A DNA stretch of 64,000 nucleotides from Anaerosacchariphilus polymeriproducens (GTDB lineage Bacteria > Bacillota > Clostridia > Lachnospirales > Lachnospiraceae): NCBI RefSeq assembly GCF_003363435.1, contig NZ_QRCT01000050.1:351445-415444 (forward strand), given 5' to 3'. This document shows positions 41,461 to 50,627 of the stretch, in pieces (the stretch's first letter is position 1; each line of letters begins with the position of its first letter). Under the pieces are notes generated by a model. The model was not told the origin of the DNA. It did no database searches and worked only from the letters and a program-made list of their open reading frames with translations. Both the position numbers and the translations under genes were made by a program.

Positions 41461-43968
41461 TTGGTACAAAGAAATATGTTAATGATCGATCAGGCAAGAG
41501 ATAGTGGAATTGATCTTTCAATATTACTCAAGGATGAGTACAATATTTTTCAGACAGAAAATAGGATTGAGGCAATGGAAATCCTTTCTAGTAAAGGACA
41601 GGAAATTGACGTAATCATTCTTGCTGTCTCTGGAAAGAAAAAGAATGAACTTAAAGTTTTACAAGCGATTAAAGAGGATGAAATTATTTCTAGGATACCA
41701 GTTATCGCCATGTTAGAAAACAGGGATATAAAAATGGAAGCTTCTGCTTTAGAAGCAGGGGCAGATGATATAATAGTAAAACCCTTCAGTTCTTTGACGA
41801 TTAAAAGAATTGATAATGCAATTGTTACCAGTGAGAAGAGGCGGAGTCTGACAAAAGCAGAGGAAGAACGTTATCATATTATTGTTGAATTATCAGGAAC
41901 TCTTGTACTTGAATGGAATTTTATAGAGCATAAATTTTATAGTTCCCCGGGATTTAAAGATTTGGTAATGGGACACTTGGACAGTTGGTCGATCTTAGAG
42001 AATCGTGGTAATGTAAAAGCAGTTCATCCTGACGATATCTTAACTTTAAAAAAAGAATTTTTTGGTAAAATTAAAGCGGGAAAACTTGCAAAGGCACTTG
42101 TCCGGTTGAAAAAGATAGACAGTTCTTATACATGGTGTGAATTGTCTGCAACATGTGTTAAGGGTGATGATGGAAAAGTTGAAAAAGTAATCGCGACGAT
42201 CAATATAGTAGATGCAGAAATTACAGTTCGCCAAAAATTAAAAGACAGAGCTGAAGTAGATGTACTTACGGGAATTTATAATAAAGATACCTTTTATCAA
42301 AAAACACGTGAAATGCTTATGGAGAATCCTGGAAGAAAGTATATCATTGTATGTGCTGATATCGAGAGATTCCGTATGATAAATGATTTATTTGGTATGG
42401 ACGAAGGTGATCGGTTACTGAAATTTGTTGGGCAGCAGTTGAAATTAAGAATACCAAGAGAATTTGGGACTGTTGGCAGATTAAGTGTAGATGTCTTTGC
42501 CATGTGTTTTCCTGATATAGATGAACAGGCAGATACTATAGTCAGTGAGTTCAGAGAGCAGTTAAAGTCTTATCAATTAGAATTTGATATTAATATTGCA
42601 CTTGGATTTTATAAGATTGAAGACCGTAAAATACCAATAAATTTTATGTGTGATCGTGCAATTATGGCATTAAAAACGGTCAAAGGAAATTATTTGAAAC
42701 ATTATGCATTTTATGATGAAACGTTAAGAAATGAAATGTTGGAAGAACAGAACATTCTGAATGATATGGAAACAGCATTAAAAAATAGACAATTTGAAGT
42801 TTATTTTCAACCGGTCTATAGTTTATCAACCGGAAAGATAATAAGTGCAGAAGCTTTGGTACGCTGGGTACATCCGGAAAAAGGAATGTTATCTCCAAGT
42901 TCATTTTTACCGATTTTTGAACATAATGGTTTTATAACGAAATTGGATACATATGTTTGGGAAACGGTATGCAAGAGGATACAACTGTGGAAAAGCGAAG
43001 GAAAAGAAGTATACCCTATTTCAGTAAACGTATCCCGCGTTCATTTGTATGATTCTAATTTTTGCAGTGAGTTATTATCATTAGTACAAAAATATGATGT
43101 AGAACCTTGTTTATTAAAATTAGAAATTACAGAAAGTGCGTATACAGAAAATGAAAAGCAATTGCTTTATATAATGAGTCAGTTGCAATGTAGTGGATTT
43201 AAAATTTTGATGGATGATTTTGGAAGTGGCTATTCATCACTAAATATGCTTAAAGATGTCCCGGTCGATGTCTTAAAAATTGATATGCGGTTTATCAATG
43301 GTTTTGAAGAATCAACACGTGCCGGCAGCATTTTGGCATCTGTTGTTCAAATGGCCAGACGATTAAAACTTCCTGTAATAGCGGAAGGTGTGGAAACAAG
43401 AGAACAAGCAGAATATCTAAGATTAATAGGATGTGAGAGTGCACAGGGTTACTTTTTTTCAAGACCAATACCTCTACAAGATTTTGAATTATTATTAGCT
43501 GAAAATAAAACTTTTGAATGGTTCGTTGAATCGTTTGAAGGGATTTACAAAAATATTAATGTTGAAGATTTATCAATAAATGATCCAAAGGCTACGATTT
43601 TGTTTCAGAGCATTATCGGAGGAATTGGCATTTATGAAGTCATAGATCAAAATACAATTAAGTTTGTTAGAGGAAATGATGAGTTTTATGAAATTCTGGG
43701 TATTTCCCGAGAAAATATTGGAAAAGAGAATGAGATATTAGGAAACGTTAATGAAGTTGAACAAAAAAAGATTATAAAAAAGTGTAAAATTGCTCTTGAA
43801 ACCGGCAAGAAGCAGGAAATAATCTATACAAGGAAGTGTGGTGCTGGTAAAGAACGACAGATATATTTACGAATGAGATGTATTGGTGGAGATAATAAAC
43901 GTGCAGTTTTTTATTTTATTTTAAATGATATTAGTGATTTGATTTTAGATTATGGGTTGCCGCACTGA
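41461..43968 (+). CDS. EAL-domain c-di-GMP phosphodiesterase with degenerate receiver and GGDEF domains
   Basis: This 835-residue protein starts at a TTG behind GCAGGTGG. It contains a receiver-like domain (1-125) in which the phosphoacceptor Asp is Ala55 (DVIILAVSG), a PAS-like domain (about 140-260), and a GGDEF-like domain with RLSVDVF where RxGGDEF is expected. An intact EAL domain follows (AEALVRW, MDDFGSGYSSL, EGVET, VLKIDMRFI), then a C-terminal PAS-like domain (about 715-830). It should degrade c-di-GMP but not make it. The GGDEF and receiver domains are probably regulatory. The hairpin at 43958 overlaps its stop codon. Confidence 0.88.
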   Translation: MVQRNMLMIDQARDSGIDLSILLKDEYNIFQTENRIEAMEILSSKGQEIDVIILAVSGKKKNELKVLQAIKEDEIISRIPVIAMLENRDIKMEASALEAGADDIIVKPFSSLTIKRIDNAIVTSEKRRSLTKAEEERYHIIVELSGTLVLEWNFIEHKFYSSPGFKDLVMGHLDSWSILENRGNVKAVHPDDILTLKKEFFGKIKAGKLAKALVRLKKIDSSYTWCELSATCVKGDDGKVEKVIATINIVDAEITVRQKLKDRAEVDVLTGIYNKDTFYQKTREMLMENPGRKYIIVCADIERFRMINDLFGMDEGDRLLKFVGQQLKLRIPREFGTVGRLSVDVFAMCFPDIDEQADTIVSEFREQLKSYQLEFDINIALGFYKIEDRKIPINFMCDRAIMALKTVKGNYLKHYAFYDETLRNEMLEEQNILNDMETALKNRQFEVYFQPVYSLSTGKIISAEALVRWVHPEKGMLSPSSFLPIFEHNGFITKLDTYVWETVCKRIQLWKSEGKEVYPISVNVSRVHLYDSNFCSELLSLVQKYDVEPCLLKLEITESAYTENEKQLLYIMSQLQCSGFKILMDDFGSGYSSLNMLKDVPVDVLKIDMRFINGFEESTRAGSILASVVQMARRLKLPVIAEGVETREQAEYLRLIGCESAQGYFFSRPIPLQDFELLLAENKTFEWFVESFEGIYKNINVEDLSINDPKATILFQSIIGGIGIYEVIDQNTIKFVRGNDEFYEILGISRENIGKENEILGNVNEVEQKKIIKKCKIALETGKKQEIIYTRKCGAGKERQIYLRMRCIGGDNKRAVFYFILNDISDLILDYGLPH

Positions 43969-43987
43969 TATGCGGCACCTTTTTTGC
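43958..43987 (+). terminator. Terminator after the EAL-protein gene
   Basis: A perfect TGCCGCA / TGCGGCA stem with a six-base loop is followed by CCTTTTTTG. The first arm overlaps the last codons of the gene. Confidence 0.85.
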
Positions 43988-44073
43988 GTTAGAAAAATTA
44001 CATTTTTGACCAGAAGTTACATTGTACTATGTTTTCTTAATTCACATTTAAGAATTATTAATAAATTAAGAAC

Positions 44074-44102
44074 TTGATGTTTGTTGTAAAATAATGTATA
44101 AT
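44074..44102 (+). promoter_or_regulatory. dlt operon promoter
   Basis: TTGATG (44074-44079), a 17-base spacer and TATAAT (44097-44102). The start of transcription near 44109 lies downstream of the ATG at 44094, so the translation start must be later (44136). Confidence 0.75.
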
Positions 44103-44135
44103 TGCAGGAAAAAATGTCGGAAAAGGAATGGTATT

Positions 44136-45659
44136 TTGGATATACTTAATAATATTAAAAATAATGCAATTGAACATCCAAATAGGATTGCAATTATAGA
44201 TCAAGAAAATAGCTTGACGTATGAAGAATTAGAAACTAAGTCAAATCACTTGGCGAGTTATCTGAAACAGGAGTTTGGATGTGATAATACTCCGATCGTA
44301 GTATTTGGACATAAAAGTCCTTTTATGTTGATTTGTTTTTTAGCATGTGTTAAATCTGGACATTCATATTGTCCAATTGATATTTCTACTCCAAAACCAA
44401 GAGTAGAGTCAATATTACATACAATTGAAAATCCAATTGTTCTTGCAGTTGAAGAATTAGAATGTAATATTAATGATATTAAAGTTGTGAATAGAATTAC
44501 GATTGAAAAAGTAATTGATAGTAAAATGAATGAAATTACTGAGGAATGTCGGGTAGCTGGTGAAGATATTTTTTATATTATCTTTACATCCGGAAGTACC
44601 GGTCAGCCAAAAGGAGTTCAAATTACAGCAAATTGTCTGAATCATTATTTGGAATGGTCTATTCATTTAGGTAATGATTATGATAAAAAAAAGGGAAAAG
44701 TCTTTTTAAATCAGGCACCTTTTTCTTTTGATTTATCCGTTATGGATCTTTATACCAGTTTTGCCTGTGGTGGGACTTTGTGGTGTTTGAATAAGGAAAC
44801 GCAGGTAAGTTATGCAAAACTTATGGAATCCCTTGGTCAGTCGCAAGTTTCGGTATGGGTATCGACGCCTTCTTTTGCAGATATTTGTCTTACAGACAAT
44901 AAATTTAATCAGGATTTAATGCCGGATTTGGAATTATTTTTGTTTTGTGGAGAAATACTCACCAATCAAACCGTAAAAAGGCTGAAGGAACGTTTTCCAA
45001 AAGCAATCATTGTAAATACCTATGGACCAACAGAATCTACGGTAGCAGTTACAGAGGTCATTGTGACAGAAGAATTAAATGAAGCGGAATCGCCTTTGCC
45101 TGTAGGAAGGTCCAGAACAGGTACATGGATAGAAATTCGAAAGCCGGATGGAACGCTTGCACAGGAGAACGAAAAAGGAGAAATAATTTTAATTGGAGAT
45201 ACCGTTAGTTGTGGATATTATAGAAAACCTGATCTTACAGAGAAAGCGTTTTTCAAATGCAATAAAAACGGAGTAGAATACCGTGGATATCGTACTGGTG
45301 ATAAAGGTTATTTAAAACAAGGCATGCTTTACTATTGCGGGCGTATTGATTTACAGATCAAACTACATGGATACAGAATTGAGCTTGAAGATATAGAATG
45401 GAATATGCAGAAACTTTCAGATATTTCGAATGTAGTAGTATTACCAAATGAAAAAGATGGTAAAGTGAAAAGTCTTACGGCGTTTGTATCCTATCGGAAA
45501 GAAGTAGATCAGCCATTTAAAGTATCGCAGCAAATTAAAAAACAATTGAAAGAATTTCTGCCGGATTATATGATTCCTAAAAAAATTATATTTTTAGACC
45601 AGATACCTTTAACAAATAATGGCAAAGCAGATAGGAAAGCACTAGAGGGAATGATGTGA
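44136..45659 (+). CDS. dltA: D-alanine--D-alanyl carrier protein ligase DltA
   Basis: This AMP-forming ligase has the P-loop-like FTSGSTGQPKGVQ, the A5 motif NTYGPTESTVAV, a DQI..KLHGYRIELEDIE-type hinge (DLQIKLHGYRIELEDIE) and the C-terminal catalytic lysine region TNNGKADRKAL. It activates D-alanine and loads it on DltC. The frame is open to 44094, but the promoter -10 sits there. The TTG at 44136 gives DILNNIKNNAIEHPN, the usual DltA start, and follows AAAAGGAA. It is the first gene of the operon that adds D-alanine to teichoic acids, giving resistance to cationic peptides. Confidence 0.96.
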   Translation: MDILNNIKNNAIEHPNRIAIIDQENSLTYEELETKSNHLASYLKQEFGCDNTPIVVFGHKSPFMLICFLACVKSGHSYCPIDISTPKPRVESILHTIENPIVLAVEELECNINDIKVVNRITIEKVIDSKMNEITEECRVAGEDIFYIIFTSGSTGQPKGVQITANCLNHYLEWSIHLGNDYDKKKGKVFLNQAPFSFDLSVMDLYTSFACGGTLWCLNKETQVSYAKLMESLGQSQVSVWVSTPSFADICLTDNKFNQDLMPDLELFLFCGEILTNQTVKRLKERFPKAIIVNTYGPTESTVAVTEVIVTEELNEAESPLPVGRSRTGTWIEIRKPDGTLAQENEKGEIILIGDTVSCGYYRKPDLTEKAFFKCNKNGVEYRGYRTGDKGYLKQGMLYYCGRIDLQIKLHGYRIELEDIEWNMQKLSDISNVVVLPNEKDGKVKSLTAFVSYRKEVDQPFKVSQQIKKQLKEFLPDYMIPKKIIFLDQIPLTNNGKADRKALEGMM

Positions 45660-46813
45660 TGAATTTTTTTGAGGGTTATGCATTTTTTTTGGTACTGATT
45701 GTTTTATTAATCCCTGCTATTATAATGGGGTATTTTGAGAAATCGTTAAAATTATATTCTTTTGGAATTTCTATTGTATTTGTAATTATTATATTTAGCA
45801 AAAACTGGATACAATTATTATATTTGATTCTTTATTTTATACTACAGCTTTCAATCGCAGCTGGATATTTATATTTAAGAAAAAAATATGGACGGAATCA
45901 GAAGTTGTATCATATTTTTCTGATATTAACAATTTTACCTTTAGTTTTATGTAAGTTGGAAACATTGATACATATTAATATATTTGGCTTTGTTGGGATA
46001 TCTTATTTAACCTTTAAGAATGTTCAGATTATTATTGAAATTTACGATGGTGTAATAAAGGAACTTGCTGTTTTTGAATATGCAAGTTTTATTCTCTTTT
46101 TTCCAACATTGAGTTCAGGGCCGATTGATCGAAGCCGCAGGTTTCATGATGATTGGGTAAGGGTATGTAAGAGAGAAGAATATTTAAAGCAGTGTGCGGA
46201 TGGCATCCAAAAAATATTGGTTGGCATCATTTATAAAGTCATCTTGGCAGCATGTTTTTTTAGGTTAATGGAATTTCTGATGGCAGACAAATCGTGGTAT
46301 TGTATCATTGGATATGCTTACATGTATGGATTTTATTTGTTTTTTGATTTCGCCGGATATAGTTTGATGGCGGTAGGAACTAGTTACATTTTGGGAATAC
46401 GTACACCAGATAATTTTAAATTTCCGTTTATCAGTAAAGATATTACAGATTTTTGGAATAGATGGCATATTTCATTATCACATTGGTTCAGGGATTTTGT
46501 ATTTTCAAGATTTATAATGACGTGCATGAAAAAAAAGTGGTTCAATACAAGACTTCAGAAAGCTTCGTTTGGTTTTATTGTGAATATGTTTATTATGGGA
46601 ATGTGGCATGGTCTGACTCCATCCTATTTGCTATATGGAATCTACCATGGAGTGCTTCTGGCGTTAACAGAAATCTATCAGAAGAAATCCAAATTTCATA
46701 TGAAATATAAAAATTCAAAAGGATATAAGTTTGTATCCTGGTTTATTACGATTCAATTGGTAATGTTTGGATTCTTTATTTTTTCAGGCAGACTTTTAGA
46801 AATAATTAAATAA
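45659..46813 (+). CDS. dltB: D-alanyl transfer membrane protein DltB (MBOAT)
   Basis: This membrane-bound O-acyltransferase has about ten spans. Key motifs are LSSGPIDRSRRF, TDFWNRWHISLSHWFRDFVF (shown in part) and the catalytic His in MGMWHGLTPSYLLYGIYHG. It passes D-alanine from carrier DltC across the membrane to DltD. GTG at 45656 and ATG at 45659 are both possible starts; the ATG is chosen. It overlaps the dltA stop. Confidence 0.95.
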   Translation: MNFFEGYAFFLVLIVLLIPAIIMGYFEKSLKLYSFGISIVFVIIIFSKNWIQLLYLILYFILQLSIAAGYLYLRKKYGRNQKLYHIFLILTILPLVLCKLETLIHINIFGFVGISYLTFKNVQIIIEIYDGVIKELAVFEYASFILFFPTLSSGPIDRSRRFHDDWVRVCKREEYLKQCADGIQKILVGIIYKVILAACFFRLMEFLMADKSWYCIIGYAYMYGFYLFFDFAGYSLMAVGTSYILGIRTPDNFKFPFISKDITDFWNRWHISLSHWFRDFVFSRFIMTCMKKKWFNTRLQKASFGFIVNMFIMGMWHGLTPSYLLYGIYHGVLLALTEIYQKKSKFHMKYKNSKGYKFVSWFITIQLVMFGFFIFSGRLLEIIK

Positions 46814-46827
46814 GAGGAGAGATAAAA

Positions 46828-47058
46828 ATGGAAAAAGAATTATTAGAATTGTTAGAAAAGGTTTGTGAAGATAGTATTGTAAAGGAAGACTTGGATGTTG
46901 AGTTATTTGAGTCAGATTTATTAGATTCCTTAGGATTTGCTGAATTATTAGCAGAAATAGAACTTACATTTGGAGTTTTCATTTCACCTTCTGAGATTGA
47001 GCGTTCAGAAATTAATACTCCAAATAAGATAATTGCAATGATTAAAGCAAGGAGTTAA
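46828..47058 (+). CDS. dltC: D-alanyl carrier protein DltC
   Basis: This 76-residue acyl-carrier-like protein has the phosphopantetheine Ser34 in DLLDSLGFAELL. It carries the activated D-alanine between DltA and DltB. An AGGAGAG ribosome site precedes it. The normal length for the family is about 78. It lies between dltB and dltD, as usual. Confidence 0.96.
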   Translation: MEKELLELLEKVCEDSIVKEDLDVELFESDLLDSLGFAELLAEIELTFGVFISPSEIERSEINTPNKIIAMIKARS

Positions 47059-47062
47059 TAGA

Positions 47063-48232
47063 GTGAAGAAATTTATTGCTTTCATAGCAGCATTCGGGTT
47101 ATTAATTGTTACAATTATTGGTTGTCATTTTTATCTTATACATAGTAAGGGTATGGGAGACAGAGAATTTGGTTTATGGACAAGTGAAGCGAAATCCAAA
47201 ACTTTATGGGGGATTACGAGACATTTAAATAAAGACAGCCTTGTTGTGTTTGGATCTTCAGAATTTCAGCATGCAACAGACACACCGTATCACCCTAGCA
47301 AGATGTTTGCTGATTCTAAGATAAAGCCTATGTTGATTGGTGCAGGATATTATCAATCTTTGTGTCACGCAATAACATTAAGTGCTATTGAAGGAGGGAT
47401 ACAAAATAGGAAAGCTGTACTTTTAGTATCCCCACAGTGGTTCCGGAAAACAGGAGTGGTGGATAAGGCTTATGCCTCACGTTTTACAGAACTATTTTTT
47501 ATGGACATGCTGGAAAACAGCAAGTTGTCGAAAGAAACAAAAGAATATATGATTTCCCGCACAGAGGAACTCTTACATGTGGATCAGGCAACTTTAAAGC
47601 GTGTAAAATCATATAGCAAGGAATTTGAGCATTGTAAGTTAGGATTTACAGAAAGTATCTTTAACAAAATTTATAAAATTTTTCTTGATGAAAAAGATAT
47701 GTTCCATATGGCGACTCAGAAAATTATTTCAGGGAAAAACCATAGGGAAAGTAAAAATGGGAAAGATGATAAGGTAATTGACTGGGATGCAAATCTTAAA
47801 AAAGCCGAACAAGAAGGTAAGTTATACAATCAGAATGAATTTTACATGGATGATAAATGCTATAATGCGTTAAAACCTTTTATGTCCAAGAAGAAGAATC
47901 AATCCCAAGGTCAGGTGAATGGATATGGGGAATCGCCCGAATATGGAGATTTACGTTGTTTCTTGGATGTTTGCAAAGAAGTTGGTATAGAACCTATGTT
48001 AGTAATTCTTCCTGTAAATGGATATTGGTATGATTATACAGCCTTTCCACAAGAAGCGAGAGAGAAATTTTATGAGAATATTCGTTCCATCGGTAAAGAA
48101 TATCATGCAAACGTAGCGGATTTTTCAGGCGAAGAATATACAAAATATTTTTTTGAAGATGGCATACATCTTGGACGAAAGGGTTGGGTGATGATAAATG
48201 AAAGCCTGTTCAAATTTTATGAAGAAGATTAG
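47063..48232 (+). CDS. dltD: D-alanyl transfer protein DltD
   Basis: This 389-residue protein has an N-terminal membrane anchor (residues 4-26) and an SGNH-hydrolase-like external domain with FGSSEFQHAT (catalytic Ser) and the late Asp/His pair in FEDGIHLGRKGW. It moves D-alanine from DltB to lipoteichoic acid. It starts with GTG behind AAGGAG. The end overlaps the tiny dltX gene. Confidence 0.95.
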   Translation: MKKFIAFIAAFGLLIVTIIGCHFYLIHSKGMGDREFGLWTSEAKSKTLWGITRHLNKDSLVVFGSSEFQHATDTPYHPSKMFADSKIKPMLIGAGYYQSLCHAITLSAIEGGIQNRKAVLLVSPQWFRKTGVVDKAYASRFTELFFMDMLENSKLSKETKEYMISRTEELLHVDQATLKRVKSYSKEFEHCKLGFTESIFNKIYKIFLDEKDMFHMATQKIISGKNHRESKNGKDDKVIDWDANLKKAEQEGKLYNQNEFYMDDKCYNALKPFMSKKKNQSQGQVNGYGESPEYGDLRCFLDVCKEVGIEPMLVILPVNGYWYDYTAFPQEAREKFYENIRSIGKEYHANVADFSGEEYTKYFFEDGIHLGRKGWVMINESLFKFYEED

Positions 48233-48359
48233 AGAAAAAAAGTGGATTCAAGTACTTAGCAGAGTCGTATATTTTTATGCATTGATGCTTATCATTTATT
48301 TATATTTGATGAATGCTGATTTATCTACTGCACCAAAGTTTATATATTCACAGTTTTAA
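48198..48359 (+). CDS. dltX: DltX, small membrane subunit of the Dlt complex
   Basis: A 53-residue frame overlaps the end of dltD by 35 bases. It has a basic N-terminus, one hydrophobic span (VVYFYALMLIIYLYLM) and the terminal KFIYSQF, the FIY-x-x-F end diagnostic of DltX, which delivers D-alanine in the DltB-DltD complex. In Bacillus and staphylococci dltX is usually upstream of dltA; here it closes the operon. It starts at the ATG at 48198 behind GGGTG, or possibly at 48219. Confidence 0.8.
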   Translation: MKACSNFMKKIREKKWIQVLSRVVYFYALMLIIYLYLMNADLSTAPKFIYSQF

Positions 48360-48379
48360 ATAAAGAAGAGCAACAAATG

Positions 48380-48417
48380 AGGATTGAATTCTGTATTGCA
48401 CAGAGTCCAATCCTTTT
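48380..48417 (+). terminator. Terminator of the dlt operon
   Basis: AGGATTG...CTGT pairs with ACAG...CAATCCT, followed by TTTTAGTTTT. Confidence 0.75.
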
Positions 48418-48490
48418 AGTTTTATCTTGCTCATGGATTAATTAGAGATTAATTAGAGAAAATATGTATAAAATAAAATTATGATAGAGT

Positions 48491-48553
48491 TCCTAACAAA
48501 AAAGTTAGGGGAAAGGAAATAATTCCAACCTTTCTGAGAGGTGGTTGGATTAT
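48491..48553 (+). promoter_or_regulatory. Two hairpins in the 5' region of the second two-component system
   Basis: CCTAAC/GTTAGG (48491-48510) and ATTCCAACC/GGTTGGAT (48522-48550) lie before the regulator start. The second ends ten bases from the ATG and could be an operator or leader structure. Its role is unknown. Confidence 0.35.
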
Positions 48554-48562
48554 ATGTGAGGT

Positions 48563-49246
48563 ATGAGATTACTGTTTATTGAAGATGATGAGAAATTATG
48601 TGAGGCTGTGACATTACATTTAAAGAACGATGGTTATGAAGTCGATATCTGTACAAATGGTGAAGATGCAGAATATTACTTGTCTAATACAGTCCATGAT
48701 GTAATTATTTTGGATCGGATGCTTCCTGGTATAGATGGAATGACGATACTAAAAAATATTAGAAATAATAAAATGAAGACACCTGTGATAATGGTAACAG
48801 CAATGGGATGCAAACAGGATAAAATAGAGGGACTTGATAGCGGAGCAGATGATTATTTAGTGAAACCTTATGATCCGGAAGAATTGTTAGCTAGAATCCG
48901 TGCTCTTTTAAGAAGACCAAGAGTTATGGAAGAGTATAAGATATTGAGGTACATGGATTTGGAACTAAATACCGATACATTTATTGCTTCCTGTGGTCAG
49001 ATAAAGGTTTCTTTGACTAAAAAAGAAGAAAAGCTATTGGAGTATTTTCTTTTAAATAAAAATCAGATTTTAACAAGGAAACAAATTCTTGATAGAGTTT
49101 GGGGACTGGATAACTTTGTAGAGGAAGGTAATATAGATAATTATATTTTTTTGGTTCGAAGAAGATTAAAAGCCTTAAATACAAAAGTAAGTATTAAAAC
49201 GTTACATGGTGTTGGATATAGAATGGAGATTAATGCGGATGATTAA
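48563..49246 (+). CDS. OmpR-family response regulator
   Basis: This 227-residue regulator has a receiver domain with acidic pair (FIEDDEK), phosphoacceptor Asp in VIILDRMLPGIDG, Lys in YLVKPYD and a winged helix ending IKTLHGVGYRME. It overlaps its kinase and precedes the unusual transporter-like operon at 50628-57531, which it probably controls. It starts at the ATG at 48563; upstream hairpins might modulate expression. Confidence 0.93.
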   Translation: MRLLFIEDDEKLCEAVTLHLKNDGYEVDICTNGEDAEYYLSNTVHDVIILDRMLPGIDGMTILKNIRNNKMKTPVIMVTAMGCKQDKIEGLDSGADDYLVKPYDPEELLARIRALLRRPRVMEEYKILRYMDLELNTDTFIASCGQIKVSLTKKEEKLLEYFLLNKNQILTRKQILDRVWGLDNFVEEGNIDNYIFLVRRRLKALNTKVSIKTLHGVGYRMEINADD

Positions 49247-50549
49247 TTCCTTAAAAAAGAAGCTAATACTTTTATTTACAGGATTTACAGGAGTAGTATT
49301 TACAATTGTATTAGTTATTATTTTTATAAATACTGAGCAAAGAATGATCAATAATCAGCGATTGACTTTTCAAAATATTTTTTGGTCAGTTATTATGAGG
49401 ATTGATAGTTCAAATGTGATTAGTGATGCGTGGCTTACGGAAATGCTAGAAAATGAACAGATTTTTATTCAGATCGAAGCGAATGGAAATAAATTAATAT
49501 GTAATCAATTACGTAATGAAGAATTGGATTTTGTTGTCGCTGTGAAAAAACTAAAAAAGAAAGCATCCCAAGAACATGTAAATACGAATGTTGTTCTTGT
49601 ATCTCAAAATAAAGTTCAAAGTAAAATATATGAAGTTAATGGAAAAGATCAAGAACGATATTTAGGGCAAATTTATATTACATCAACTGAAAATGGAAAT
49701 AGAAGTATTATTGTTCTAAAGAAGATAACAAAAAGTAAAAAAGAAATCGAAAGGCAGTGTCTGTTCTTTGTGGGAATGGATGCTATTGGTATATTTTTAT
49801 TTTATTTAATAAGTCGATGGATTATTGGAAAAGCACTTTTGCCAGTAGAAGAAAATAATAGAAGACACAAACAATTTATAGCAGCAGCATCACATGAGCT
49901 AAAATCACCATTAGCTGTTATCCGGGTCAACTCTTCTGCAATACAATTGGAACCAGCACAAACAGAGCATTTTGTGACAGTTATTAATAATGAGTGTGAG
50001 CGTGCGAGCAAACTTATTGAAGATTTACTGTTTCTTGCTAATGCAAATGCTAGAAATTGGACACTGGAAGTTGAATTTGTAGATATTGAAGATGTTTTAA
50101 TTGTTACGTATGATACGTTTGTTTCAGTTTGTAAGGAAAGAGGTAAAAGATTACAGTTGGATTTACCAGATGAAATACTTCCGAAAGTAAGGGGAGATGA
50201 ATATCGGTTAAAACAAATTTTGGTTATTTTAATTGACAATGCAATTTCTTACAGCAAAGATGGAGATATAATAATTTTACGCGCTTATACCAAAAAAGGT
50301 AGTCTGTATGTTGAAGTACAAGATCACGGAAATGGAGTACAATCGTCAAAAAAAGAAGAAATTTTTGAATGTTTTTATAGAGAGGATAAAGCTCGAAAAG
50401 ATAGAAACCATTATGGGCTGGGACTTACTATAGCCAAAGAATTAGTAGAATTACATTCTGGAAAAATTTATGTGAAAGATACACCAGGGGGAGGAGCTAC
50501 TTTTGGTTTTATTTTACCAGATGCCGGTGGAAAAAATAGAATTTCTTAA
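49239..50549 (+). CDS. Sensor histidine kinase
   Basis: The protein has a short N-terminus and a membrane span (about residues 10-30), an extracytoplasmic domain, and a second span near 172-190. HisKA carries the phosphoacceptor His in AAASHELKSPLAVIRVN; the ATPase has an N box (LIDNAISYSKDG), a G1 box (DHGNGVQ) and a G2 box (GLGLTIAKEL). The frame extends to a GTG at 49206, but GGAG at 49225 fits the ATG at 49239 better. It is translationally coupled to the regulator by overlap. The ligand is unknown. Confidence 0.92.
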   Translation: MINSLKKKLILLFTGFTGVVFTIVLVIIFINTEQRMINNQRLTFQNIFWSVIMRIDSSNVISDAWLTEMLENEQIFIQIEANGNKLICNQLRNEELDFVVAVKKLKKKASQEHVNTNVVLVSQNKVQSKIYEVNGKDQERYLGQIYITSTENGNRSIIVLKKITKSKKEIERQCLFFVGMDAIGIFLFYLISRWIIGKALLPVEENNRRHKQFIAAASHELKSPLAVIRVNSSAIQLEPAQTEHFVTVINNECERASKLIEDLLFLANANARNWTLEVEFVDIEDVLIVTYDTFVSVCKERGKRLQLDLPDEILPKVRGDEYRLKQILVILIDNAISYSKDGDIIILRAYTKKGSLYVEVQDHGNGVQSSKKEEIFECFYREDKARKDRNHYGLGLTIAKELVELHSGKIYVKDTPGGGATFGFILPDAGGKNRIS

Positions 50550-50627
50550 AGAAAATTTAGAGATATGCCTGCTAAGATAAAATATATCAAAGAATATTAA
50601 TATTATAAAAATTAGGAGGAAAATTTC

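Noticed and set aside
44094..44135. 14-codon N-terminal extension of DltA starting at an ATG
   Set aside because: The ATG lies within the promoter, upstream of the expected transcription start; TTG at 44136 fits the family start.
48504..48551. GGGGAAAGG...CTGAGAGG before the second two-component system, like the 5' half of a TPP riboswitch
   Set aside because: It lacks the ACC...TGAACCTGA half and forms a simple hairpin instead; the downstream gene has no thiamin link.
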